Shown here in pieces: positions 36,930 to 48,585 of a stretch of 64,000 nucleotides of DNA (positions within the stretch are counted from its first letter, which is position 1; each line of letters opens with the position of its first letter). The DNA comes from Epiperipatus broadwayi (lineage: Eukaryota; Onychophora; Udeonychophora; Euonychophora; Peripatidae): positions 2,416,001 to 2,480,000 of the forward strand of contig JAQFVV010000182.1 in assembly GCA_028023455.1 (NCBI GenBank), given 5' to 3'. A model generated the notes under the pieces. The model did no database searches and was not told the origin of the DNA. It saw only the letters and a program-made list of their open reading frames with translations. The translations under genes were made by a program, and so were the position numbers.

Positions 36930-38165
36930 TATATATAAATAAAATACAATTACTTCTCTACCCAGCTGTTTAATATTTCAAGGAGAAGACTGGTTTTCAT
37001 CAGAAATTATTGCAAAATGGCTTCCCCCAAAACCTAAAAATTATTTGCATATCTGGTAACAATAAATTCCTTTTTTTTTTTAAAAATTTTTTGTTAATCA
37101 ATCAACCAGTAGTCCATTAGGTTACAAATACCTTACACTTTTTTAGAATAAGACAAGGAAAAAAAACCTAAACTATATCCTTATGAAACTTTACATAAAT
37201 AATTCATTCATTAAATATATATATATATATGCAAAAATTGCATGAAAAAAAGTCATGAGTACAAAAAATTGCATATTCAAATTAAATTTCAAATATATAT
37301 ATAAACAATATATATTATATCTTATATGCTAACATATTAAAGAAAAATAATTGAAAGAAAATGGTTTACGATAATACCATTAATAATTTTAAATAGAGAC
37401 TAAACTCTCAATATGTGTGATGTGCAGTGGTTTAAAATAATTTTAAATGTTATACCTCTAACTGTCAATTATAAAAGTGTAAACATAACATATTTAATAT
37501 TATGTAACAGATGCTTGAACTGTTATGTAGGTGTCTACATATTGGAATAACTAATCACATATTTGACATTTTACATAAAAATGAAGACAGATTTGTTTCT
37601 AAATCAGATCACTCAATTGATGATTAAAGAGTGGTCATGGTATGAATATGAACAAAGGCACTATTACATCCTTAAATTATCTAGTTTCCTAATGCTCTAT
37701 TTTTCATTCAATTATTTTTGTTTAATATGTTAACCAATAAGATATGTATATACATTTGAAATTAAATTTGAATATGCAATCTTTTTACACATGATTTTTT
37801 GTATGCAATTTTTGCATAGACATGCATATTGTACATATGTATATTTAATTAATGAATTATTATTTGTCTTAAATTTCATAAAAATACTTGATTTTAATTT
37901 GTCTTTTTCTAAAAAAAAATAACTACAAGATATTTAACATAGTGGAGCACTGGTTGGTTGATTAAGAAATATTTAAAAAAAAAGGATTTTAACCTATAGG
38001 AGGAATTTATTGTGTTAGATATGCAAATGATTTTTAATGTTTAAATTTTGGAGTAAGCCATTTTTGCTGTAATTTCTGATGAAAACCAATCTTTTTGCTT
38101 GGAAATATTAAAGGGACTGTGCAGAGTAGTAATTGTGTTGTTTTTATTTACTTATATAATTTCCT
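36930..38165. repeat. large diverged inverted repeat (~1.2 kb)
   Basis: The left arm (36930..37260) and right arm (37790..38165) pair over about 300 bp with frequent mismatches, for example CAATTACTTCTCTACCCAG against CTGTGCAGAGTAGTAATTG, TGATTAATCAACCAGT-type sequence, and TTCAAATTAAATTTCAAAT against ATTTGAAATTAAATTTGAA. The central 500 bp is AT-rich and non-coding, with TA microsatellites (37216..37231, 37291..37305). It is either an old MITE or an old fold-back insertion. No target duplication was recognised. Confidence 0.7.
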
Positions 38166-38971
38166 TTAGTTAATATATTTTCATATATATATTGGTGAAT
38201 AGTAATCATTATTTTTTTATGTATATTTTTATGGTTTTCTGATACTTTAGTTTTCCCTGTGCTTATTCTTGCTTTCCATTTTTTCCAAAAAAAGTAAACT
38301 TTTTATTGTATTCTAATTTTATCTATATATATATTATTATAGAGCAATTATAATGGTCTCCTTTGCCATGTTTCATTTTGGATTCTAATTTTTAAGGCTT
38401 TATCTGAAATGTATTTGTAATTGGATATATATACTATTTTTAGTAATTATTAAAAGTCCTAAAAATTATTAAAATAACAAAGAACCAGACTTTCTTAAAA
38501 TGTTTTCAAAAATTAGTTACCAATTTAAAATTTGGATAAAGTCTGATATCAAAACAATTTTTAAATATGAATGTTTTATTTCAAAGTTGCTATTGTTTGC
38601 CCCCCCCCCCCTTTTTTTTTTTGGTCTTCTCACTTATCAAGCTACATCATAACAGTTTTTTTTTTGCCTCTATTTTAAAGTTACATCAATTGTATATTTT
38701 TAAAAAAGGTTTAATTTAAAAAAAAAATTTAAACTAAAGAATAATTAAAAAAAATTTTTTTTTATTTGTTTATTTAATGAGATATATTATAATTTGTTAT
38801 AGAAAATTAGCAAGATGAATGAATGTAGGCCAGATTTTTGTAGGGAATATTGTTTAATTTAAATATATGTGCAGCATATATATATATGCATTTTTTTTAA
38901 AAAAAAAAAACCATTTTTTGGCTTTTTTTTAAAGGAGCATAATTATAAAAAAAATTTGGGTGGAGGGTATG
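38166..38971. other. AT-rich stretch with homopolymer junctions
   Basis: C12/T11 tract at 38600..38625, and A-run/T-run junctions near 38745..38765 and 38888..38910. No gene. Confidence 0.6.
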
Positions 38972-39342
38972 GTATATATCAGGGGTCCCCAACCTTTTTG
39001 CACTTAAGAGCACATTCTATAATACCGGCGGGCACCATTTATTTTTTCAACGTAAATTTATAGTTGGATATTGTTAATAATACACATAATGTACAAAAAA
39101 ATATTTATTTCAAAAATAAAATTTTAACATATAATTAATGTTTATATTTTTACGCTGTAAAAGTATAGTACCCTACAATTTGATTACAATATAATACAAT
39201 AATTTATAAGAAATTTTAAAAATTAAATTTATTTGTATCAGATAAATAATTTTTATCATGTTCGGATAGTTGCGGGCACACAAAATGGTCTGCGGGCACT
39301 ATGGTGCCCGCGGGCATAGGGTTAGGGACCCCTGGTATATAT
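38972..39342. mobile_element. hAT MITE with perfect 8 bp target duplication
   Basis: The element proper is 38980..39334 (355 bp). It begins CAGGGGTCCCCAACC and ends GGTTAGGGACCCCTG. GTATATAT is duplicated exactly at 38972..38979 and 39335..39342. Subterminal GCGGGCAC words occur near both ends (39027 and 39270..39320). There is no coding sequence. These are diagnostic hAT termini; it would have been mobilised by a hAT transposase in trans. Confidence 0.95.
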
Positions 39343-39748
39343 CATTAATATAGAGTGAAAAATGTTTGGTTAAAAAAAAAGAATACTTCATTTTTTGGCT
39401 GCAAATTCATTTTAAATTACTATATATACTAATTAAGTTTACAAATTCATTTTAATTTAAAAAAAACAAAAAAACATTTTAAAGCAAATTTAACTGGTGG
39501 TAAAATTATAGAATTTTTTGCTGTAGTTGTTAGCCAGAGATGAATTATTAATAATTGAGATAAAGATCACCATGGTGTATTTTTTTTATTATCGTTATGA
39601 ATTAAAATTATTTTCATAAAAGCAGGATAACAATTTGTCATTTATCTCTTAAAAAGATATTCATTTTTTAAAATAAATTAACAAGCTAACATTGTTGAAA
39701 ATATAAATGATATTTTAGTATATAAAATATATGAATATATTATAATAG

Positions 39749-40467
39749 AATCACCATATCCAAATAAATAAATAATACTTCTGTATATAATATAAAAATA
39801 ATATAAAATAATTCGTGTCAATTATTAATACAGAGTTTAATATAAATAAATAAAATAATAACAAATAAATAATATTTCCAAGCGCTTTCAACTCTTACGA
39901 GTCCTTATCAAGGCAGTGTAAAAAAAAATCTATTTTCTCCTAGGTGATGAATTTAACATTTCATTGTATTGGCCAGGAACAACTAATAGGAAAGCTGGTT
40001 AATTTCGAATTCATAGCACAAGAATGAATTTTGTATAAGATATGATTCTTTAATCTTGCGTTTTTTTATCATGTGTTTCATGCATTAATATTGTAAAATC
40101 CTTTGGACTACATATATGACCTGTATTATTTTGGTGAACATAAAAAGCTGAATAAACTATCCATATTAATGCATGAAACACATGATAAAAAACGCAAGAT
40201 TTAAGAATCATATCTTATACAAAATTCATCTTGTGCTATGAATTCGAAATTAACCAGCTTTCCTATTAGTTGTTCCTGGCCAATACAATGAAATGTTAAA
40301 TTCATCACCTAGGCGAAAATAGAATTTTTTACACTGCCTTGATAAGGACTTGTAAGAGTTGAAAGCGCTTGGAAATATTATTTATTTGTTATTATTTTAT
40401 TTATTTATATTAAACTCTGTATTAACAATTGACATGAATTGTTATTTTATATTAATCACCATATCCA
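39749..40467. mobile_element. fold-back insertion 4 with 14 bp target duplication
   Basis: AATCACCATATCCA occurs exactly at 39749..39762 and 40454..40467. The 691 bp between consists of a left arm (39800..40097) and right arm (about 40157..40452), about 300 bp each and some 95% alike, with a ~60 bp loop. An unpaired tail of 37 bp (39763..39799) sits on the left. Read on the minus strand the tail ends ATTATTTATTTATT, a simple repeat like many LINE or Penelope 3' ends. Arms contain TTGATAAGGACTTGTAAGAG and GAAAGCGCTTGGAAATATT. Confidence 0.9.
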
Positions 40468-42400
40468 TAATATTTGGTTCCAAGAACTTTCCATGGATAG
40501 TATCAAATGCTATATATGTATTAAAACGATTTTTAATATTTTAAATTACATATGTGCATCCACCTGCAATGCATTTTAATTTTAAAATTGTGTATACATA
40601 TTAAGATAACAACAACAACACCAAAACAAAAAAAACCGATAAATAGAACCCTGAAGATTATATCATAGTTTTTCATGCCAATATATGCACAAAACAATGT
40701 GTGTGCAAATTTACTAATTTAAAAATTTACATATATGAATTAAGACATTAAAAATAAAATAAAACAATTTAAGTTAATGCTAACATTAATGGTAGTATAT
40801 TAATACATTTAGGTAAAATACAATGTGGTGTCAGGGAATCAAGAAGTACTATAAGCATGATGCCATCCAAACATCTATCTCATCAAATATTTCATTTCTT
40901 TTTTATCTGAATTAAAAAACTTTTTTTCTTCTACTTCAGTTATACAATTCTTGTTGGATTTTAAAAAGTTCAATTATTAAAAGTAGTCAATAAATCCAAT
41001 ATTTTGTTTTTGGCTTAATCTCCAATTTATTACCATTAAGACATTTTTAAAAATTGTAACTATTTTTATTTGCAGTAATATTTTAATTTTTTAGTACTTC
41101 GTTTTAGTTTGATTTCTCAATAATTTTTGCTTTTTTTTTTTTTACCATAGATCTATGGAATTATAAATATCTTATACATCCATCCATTATTATCAATATT
41201 AAGTAGTTATGAAGAAAATAGGCTATAAAATATCAAATTGTTATTCTAAAGTTCAGAGACAAATAAGTACATGTTTTTGAAATAATTTTGATATTGTCTG
41301 ATTTCATGTATAGTACTTCTTTGTTTTGTTTTTTTATATGTATAAATTAGAAAAAATATGAGAATTATAACTTATTTTAACTAAAGTCAAGTCAGTTTGC
41401 CTACTGTTTTATATTGTAAGTATTTGTATATTATGAAGAATAAGGTTATTATAATATACCATTGATAAATATATTGGACAAATATTTTGTATTCTATTTT
41501 CATAGTCCATCAATTGCATAAAGACATCTTTATCCTGGATAGGAGCTCACTTTGTTCCTCAAAATAACTCGTAAACCCAAATCTTGCAAAATAAGCAATT
41601 ATAATGAGTTTATATGGGGGAAAAATTAATTCATTACCTTAAATTCACAATATATAAAAATCCAATTAAAAAATTGAAGCTTAAAAAAATTATTGATTAA
41701 TGAATAAATATTTTACTAAGCATATTATTAAAAACAATACTAATTTGTCAGTAATTTACTGTATAAAACATTTCTGTAGCTGTAATTAAATATATATATT
41801 GTAGCCCTTGGGTTTGGCCAAGACTCCATTTTTTTGAATTAGATATGTGGAGATAATGTTTAATAAAAATTTTCCTCATAGTTTGTATATATATTTTTCT
41901 TCAATGACAAACTTTTTAGCCAAGGCTAGGTTTGAACTCACATTCATAGGGATTGCTGCATACGTTTTACTTGGTAGGCAATCTAAACATTTGTCATTAG
42001 AAGATTTCTGGGCAAAATATTGTTTTATTTAATGTTAATTTATGGGACAATTTAATATTAAAGATATAATTTATTAGATAAGCAATATTTATACATCATT
42101 TAATAGTTGGAGTGAAAAGAAGAGAGGGGGATGTGCGATTTATAAAACTACTTTAGAGAGTGGAAATAGATAGTCATAGTTTTACACTGACAAGTTAGAA
42201 CTAATTAATTCATGAAATTAAATTGTAAAAAAAATAAATAAAAAATAATTAAGGATTAGAATATTAAACAGTTTATTTAATTAAAATTGTATATATGAGT
42301 ATAGTGTGTGTGTATTTAATCTGGTTGTGGATTTTAATCATAAAGCTCACAATTTAATAATTATTCCGTGCATGAGGAACTTCTCTAAAGAAGAAATTAA
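40468..42400. other. AT-rich non-coding stretch
   Basis: No gene, terminal repeat or structured RNA supported. Short frames at 40359..40544 and 41847..42032 lack domains; the first lies partly in fold-back insertion 4. Confidence 0.5.
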
Positions 42401-45400
42401 TAAGTTTTAATAGTTTATTTTTAGCAGTCAAAATTTCGGTCAAGATTCTGGGTTTGAAGTTGGGCTGCTATACATTTTTTTTTATTATTAAGGAAAAAGT
42501 AAAGGGGGGGGAGAGATTTTCTCTCATTTGTTTTGTTCTTTGGAAAGATTCTCACAGAGTAGAGTTACTAAAGTAAATCATTAGAGGGATTTAATGATGT
42601 CTCTATGGCACAGGAATTTAAGTTTAAAATTAATTGGTGATTATCTATTAGAATGCAGATGGTTTTTCAAGAGGTCAGAAAGGTTAAGATAACCAGAAAG
42701 AAAAAGAAACAATGGGCAATTAATCAGGAAAACAGATTGACCGGACATTTGAAGGGTCGGTTGAAGGTCATGTTGGGGGGAGAGAGTGAAGAGAGCCAGA
42801 CACTATAAAGAGCTCTGTCTTGTGTTGAGGTGGATAGCTGTAGCTGTAACTTTAGCTGCTCTATCTGAATCTCTCTTGCAAGTTCTCTCGTCATAGGTTT
42901 AAAAAGAAACATTTATTTTTTTAAGAAAAAGAAAATCGTTTGTTGTTAATTATTTTTTCTGTCTCTTGAAAAACAAAACTTTGCCAAATTTAATAATATG
43001 GAAAAAGAAATGACTCTCGAGTAAAGTTTAAGTTAGGTGCACATCAAATCCCCGGAAATTAATCAATGTTATGATTGTCTCCACTAATTTATCAGATATC
43101 GGCAAATGGGTGAAATTTAAACTATAGAAAATAAGAAAATTTTGATTTCGTATATAAAGCATTAAATCTGAACACTATAATTTCATATAAAGCGTTAAGT
43201 ATGAATATTAAGTGAATTAAAAAAAATACAACAAGAAGTGGACTTACATATTTAAAAATTAAAACAAGTTCTATTCAGCTGTAATCCACAGAAACCAAAA
43301 TGAGGAAATCTTCTCAGCAGCATAAAAACTTTATACCTTTTTGCATAGGAATCGAACTCAATCATAAGGACTCTTTCTACATAATGTCATGTGTGCACAC
43401 AAACAGGCCAAAGAAACAAAAAACAGGAAAAATGGAAACCAGAAATCTAAAGGACATTCCCGGAGAGCTATTTAAGTATATTTTTATTATTATTGCTATT
43501 CATGTAGAACATTTAATTTTTAAAAAAAAAGAGAGGAAAAGTTTTTTTTTTATTATTTATCATATATATCCACTTAAAATTAATCCATGTATGTGCCTAT
43601 TAAATGCTTTCATCATCATCATCATCATTATTATTATTATTATTATTATTTTTTTTTGGGATAGATGAAATTAATATCAAGTCATTTTGTATGTGCCTGT
43701 TAAATGCTTTTATGATTATTATCATTTAGGGGTAGATGAAATTAATGTCAAATCATTCTGTATGTGCCTTGTTTTAAATGCTTTACATTATATTTTTTTA
43801 TGATAAGAGTGAGAGATATTGTTGTGGGAAATGTTTTTTGAATTGGATCAGGGATTTTTGTTGAGTGCTTAGACCTAGTGCTATGTTTTATGAAGGTTGC
43901 ATGATTGTTGGGCTAAAATATCATCATTATCCTATAAAAGTGCAGAGACGTAGTTTTGAAATTTTAATGCACATTTCTTCTTATTATTATTATCATAAAG
44001 TTAAATAAAGTTAAAGCTAGATACAAGCTAATTAAGACTTGGAAATATTATTGGCTCATGTTCCAGTGTACTATTTCGCATGAGTAATGTAGATATGAAA
44101 GTTTTACTTGTACAAATTGATGATAGACCTGTATATTTGTGGGTGGATAACGAGTCCCCACCAAGCTAGTGGAGTCTTAGTTTAGTTCGCTCCCTAAGAT
44201 ATTTATACTATATTTATAAAGTATTTAAACACAGTGGAAGAGTTTTTCCACTTAGTTGTTTTCTACACTGTAAGATGATTTCTTTGTTGATGGCCAGAGG
44301 TGATAGGTAAACCCAAGTCTCTTTATATGACTAGTGATAAAAATCCTAGCATATTTCAACCATAGTGAAAAGGTTTTCTCTTATTCGGGTCACTGCTTGC
44401 CTCATGTTAATGTTGATATTCGTTACGGGTGTATGAAATATAGCTATTAATAAACATTACTTATAAAGGTTGGATACAGGATCGCAAACTCAATTTGATG
44501 TCAGGATGAGTGCTGGTAGTGTGCGTGCGATTGGTGTACTTGAACATTGTTTTCTTGATACATTTTAATTTATCAATAAGAGCCAAGAGTAATAACGTCA
44601 ATAACTATTCAACTTAAGGGTTAAATAAAACCTACGAATATTGTGAGCAATGTGTATCTAAAATTATTTAATAAAGATATCCTCAGCCAGCTGAGAACTT
44701 CGCTGGAAAGGTAATATTACTAAAATATTATTATTATTGTCATAAGAACATGAATATAGTGTGTATGCACATATTATGATGATTGAGCTAGATACTGATT
44801 CATTGACATTTGAAAGTAACCAAAATTAACTTAGTCCCACCATACATAAAATATCTATTGTTGAGCATGGGGCAGGGAATATTAAATTAAAATAATTAAA
44901 TAAAATTATTACATTTTATGATTGGAAGCATAATCCTTAGAAACAAATCAGTAGCTAAAAGCATTAAACACTGGGGGGAGAAATTTAATGTTCGCTATGT
45001 CTGGGATAAAAATGAGAACAAAAATATAATAGATGTGAAGGTATGTAATATTTTAACTGTCTGATATTAATATTACTCAATGGTAATCCTGATTCCCTAA
45101 TAATTAAAAATGAATATGTATAGTTTAAAACCTCTTGACATTATTTATTGATTTAGGGATATTTATTTGTTTAGTTTTTTTTTATATCATAATACGGTTG
45201 TAGAACAGGGGAAAGCCATGTGAGTTATCAAAGTGAATGTATATATTATGTATTGAGTTGTAGTATGTCAATAAAATTTGTTTTAAATAAAAATTTGCGT
45301 ACGTCTCAATGTTTTGTGGGTTATTATAATCTAGACATCTCAAATCCAATCATACATCAATATTATTATTAATAGTTGAATCATTACTTTTGTAAATAAT

Positions 45401-46948
45401 ATCCGGTAAGATTTATTTAAAATGGTTAATTTTCCGAGCTTATGTAGCACGGCAATACTCAAAATGACCTAATAATTTAATATAGTTGAAGTATAAATTG
45501 TGAATAGGGATGGTTATTGAATGATAGTGGATGCAGTGTATGGGCATAAAATCCTTTCCCCTTCCGTTGTATTCAAACACCTGTCTAAAAGCACTTATTT
45601 ATAATTTTACTTTAATTGTGAATAATGTTAATAATGTTATTTTCTAAAAGATTTGATAAGCTTAAATTATCCAGGCTTTAATGTAAATAGACATTAAACT
45701 ACATTAAAGACAGCCAAGATCATCTTGGAGGTGATCATGAGAGGGGTGTTTATCACCAACAATCTATCGCAGCTTGTTCGAGCTCCACACCTTATTGTTC
45801 TAAAAACCCTGAGAAGAGATTGTAATGGGAGAAATGAGCTAGCATAATGGAAAATTTAATAAGTAAAAGAGATAATAGTGCAATAGACCTATGAAGGTGA
45901 GGATGATAGGGGTGGATCAGGAAGGTGGAAATGGATCTAGAACTATTTGTAATCGGAACAAAATTTTAATTGTGACTTTAATGATAGTGAATGGGGAGTG
46001 TGCTGAGAATAACCAAGAATTTCCAAGAATATTAATATTATTAATTTTAATACATTCTCAGTGGTCTCTTAATTGATTGATTATTTATTAACCCATTCAT
46101 TAAATATTATTGCTGAAATTTATTGATAAGTTAGTGAAATGAGGTTTAACTTCAATATTTTATTAAAGTTGCAATTTGGCACCCTGGCAAATAAAATTAT
46201 AGATGTTCTATACCATCATCATCCCAGTAGGCTTTAGAAATAGTGTTGGCTGGGAATGATGAAGCATCCATCGATCCATCCTTAAAACGTTACAATTGGC
46301 ATGCAACTTAGCCGCAAGTGTTTGAATGCCAGATAGTTTCAATTATAGGTTATAATTAAAGCATAGTGTGGTCACCCGAGCTGAAATAAAGAAATATTAT
46401 AATTGATCCAGAACGAGGATGTGCAAAACTGTCCGATAATATGTTACATTTGTAAACTCGTCCAATCGTTTGTTATATTTGATTCACAACGTGGATGAAT
46501 TTAATTTTGTTATATTTGGCTACAACGTGAATGGCCAATTTATATAAGTTGTAGCTGGTTCTCCATAAATTCCTTTTGCCATAAATTTATTTTAGTTATA
46601 ATATATAACTTTTTTATTGATAGTCTGCCATTTTGCTTCTTATGTAGCCGAAGAATATTTTCTGAATAAAGCATGTAGGAAAAAAAAATGAAGTAGCCAT
46701 AATGCACATTTTAAAATTTATTTTTGATTTGTTTTGTGTTCTGTTATTAGAGTTTTTTTTTTTTTGTAATATCTAATCAATAAAACTGAATTTTTTTGCA
46801 ATGCTGTTAATTTTTTTTTTTTTTAAAGCAGCAGTTCTCAAATTTATTTATTTTACATAAATGGAATGGAAATTAAGTAAAAATTACATAAATAAATATA
46901 ATTTACCAGTTGGATTGATGTAGTTTTAATAATGTAAATGATTAAATC
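42401..46948. other. mixed region of unknown origin, possible LTR-element debris
   Basis: Slightly less AT-rich in patches (42750..42850, 44100..44600, 46200..46560). On the minus strand 42912..42724 the frame starting MFLFKPMTRELAREIQIEQL is faintly like the charged, glutamine-rich start of some gag proteins. It is preceded (42990..42960) by TTGGCAAAGTTTTG, which could be a decayed primer-binding site. No protease, reverse transcriptase or long terminal repeats were found, so this is only a suggestion. Confidence 0.3.
43580..43790. repeat. tandem repeat of TGTATGTGCC..TTAAATGCTTT units with (ATC)/(ATT) run
   Basis: ATGTGCCTATTAAATGCTTT (43590), ATGTGCCTGTTAAATGCTTT (43691) and ATGTGCCTTGTTTTAAATGC (43762) head three units. 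GATAGATGAAATTAAT or GGTAGATGAAATTAAT recurs between them. A microsatellite (ATC)n then (ATT)n at 43611..43658 expanded the first unit. Confidence 0.85.
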
Positions 46949-47420
46949 TTTTTTTGGGTAATACAGCATCGATTGATCCACGCCATAAGATGGCGCTGTT
47001 TCTTCACTAAAGCACATAAATATGCTGTTTACAAGGCTGCTCATAGATCTTACGGCCTGTAAACTGTTCAATCGCTAAAGATGTTGAAGTGCACCTATTA
47101 CCCCAACATCTCTAGTATGTCGAACATTATTAGCGACGGGTATGCAAGACTCTCTATAGACATTACTCTTAACTATTGTACAGCGTATGATGTGAAGGTG
47201 TCTTTATTTTGAATGACCAAAAGTATATTATAACTTTTTTTTTGGCTTGGGTGTATTTTTTGTTATTTTGGTTTGTAAAAATTGTAACGATTTTCCAAAC
47301 GCCCCTGGTTTCATTGTCAGGGGTCAGAATTCAGGAAATGAGGAATATTAGTCACAATTCGGCAAAGTTCACGATCAAGTCGCGCACTTTCCGAGACTTT
47401 TTCGAGATCAAAACATTTCA

Positions 47421-48052
47421 ATGGCAGACGATTGTCCGGCGTTTCGATTTGTAGATTTGCCTACTACAGAAGCAGATGCGGTGGCCTTCAACAGAGAAAT
47501 ATTCTCCTCACCCAGAAGAACTGCCTTTGTGGTAGTTTAATGATGATAAGGCATAGTAAACCCTGTCAAATGGAATGTGAATCGTGGCAATGTCGACGGT
47601 GGTCCATCCATCATGGAACGTGGTTTGAGGGCTGCCGAATGTCTTTTTTGAAAGCGTTACATCTAATCTATTACTGGAGCCGGGATGAGCTCACAGTAAA
47701 GTGTATGGCAGCTGAATTACAAATGTGTGAGAATGTAGTAAGGCATGTGAACATCATGCCTGGTTCCACGATCTATTCTTATTGCTGGAAAGGATACACA
47801 ACTTGTGCATTGGAGGCTTCCGGATATCACCACTCGACAGTCAATCACAAATATAATTTTGTGGACCCTGACATTGGTGCGCATACCCATCACATTGAAC
47901 GTCTTTGGGGTTGTCTCAAGTGGCGAAACAAAAGAACACGAGGCACAAGAAGAGAAGATGTCGATAATTATATAGCCAAATTTTTATGGAGACGTCAGAA
48001 AAAAAATCAAGACGTGTTCTGTGCCATCTTAGATGAAATGCATTTACTGTAG
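47421..48052 (+). pseudogene. Merlin (IS1016/IS1595-like DDE) transposase, internally deleted
   Basis: The ATG at 47421 opens MADDCPAFRFVDLPTTEADA, stopping at 47538. The rest continues in another frame to the stop at 48050..48052. It has a zinc-ribbon-like CESWQCRR then SIHHGTWFEG (about 47575..47630), a helical segment LIYYWSRDELTVKCMAAELQ, and a C-terminal catalytic part: PGSTIYSYCWKGYTT, NHKYNFVDPDIGAHTHHIER, LWGCLKWRNKRTRGTRREDV. The first catalytic aspartate region (about 70 residues) is missing at about 47750. The second aspartate is tyrosine (codon 47780..47782). The final glutamate (47897..47899) remains. Not functional. Confidence 0.88.
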
Positions 48053-48194
48053 TTACCAAATTATCAATTTTTGTTCTTGTTTGTTTTTAAAAGACATCCA
48101 AAATATGTAAAGACCCATCATTAATTTTTCAAAATATATAAATTAATTTTTGATGTAATTGTTGTTTTTATGAATAAAAACACGTTAAATGAAC

Positions 48195-48480
48195 CCCCAA
48201 AAAAATATATATGAAAGTTGTTTAAAAAAGCACAAAAAAAAAGTTACTTTAAAAAACAAAGACTGTAATCAAAAGCGAAAAAAAAAAAGTTACTTTAAAA
48301 AAAAAAAGACCGTAATCCAATTTTGTTAAACAAGTTTTTTTTTTTTTTTTTAAAAAAAAAAGGAAAAAGGTTTTAAAAAAATAAATTTTAAATCACAATT
48401 TATTTATTTTAAAAAAAAAAAGAAAATACAGTCCAAAAAAAAATCCAACCCCCCCAAAAAAACACGATAACATTACAAAA
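48195..48480. repeat. A-run-rich degenerate tandem repeat in Merlin M2
   Basis: Units of the kind A(n)GTTACTTTAAAAAA(n)CAAAGACTGTAATC recur at about 48236, 48287 and 48310. T17/A10 and A/C tracts follow. The comparable position in M1 (21240..21360 on plus) is also a poly-T/poly-C tract with GACCGG-like remnants, so the feature belongs to the element, not to the site. Confidence 0.7.
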
Positions 48481-48585
48481 TAATAATAATCAAATCAGCC
48501 CGGTAACGTTAAATCTATTCGTTTTTCACTAGCAACAGCGCCATCTTATGGTGTGGATCAATCGATGCTGTATTACCTTTTTTTG

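Larger units (their letters stand above)
46949..48585 (+). mobile_element. Merlin element M2, complete ends
   Basis: The element proper is 46957..48577 (1621 bp). Inverted termini start GGTAATACAGCATCGATTGA at both ends and match for 44 bp with one mismatch. The exact 8 bp duplication TTTTTTTG lies at 46949..46956 and 48578..48585. The plus strand carries a transposase pseudogene (47421..48052). The 3' part (48195..48480) is packed with A-runs and CAAAAAGTTACTTTAAAAA units. Nearly identical termini suggest fairly recent mobility, although the transposase is defective. Confidence 0.92.

Noticed and set aside
42724-42912. Minus-strand 62-codon frame resembling a gag start
   Set aside because: Only a charged helix with leucine/glutamine repeats; no long terminal repeats, zinc knuckle, protease or reverse transcriptase nearby.
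43300-43668. 122-codon plus frame
   Set aside because: The C-terminal half is microsatellite translation (poly-isoleucine) and the N-terminal half has no domain.
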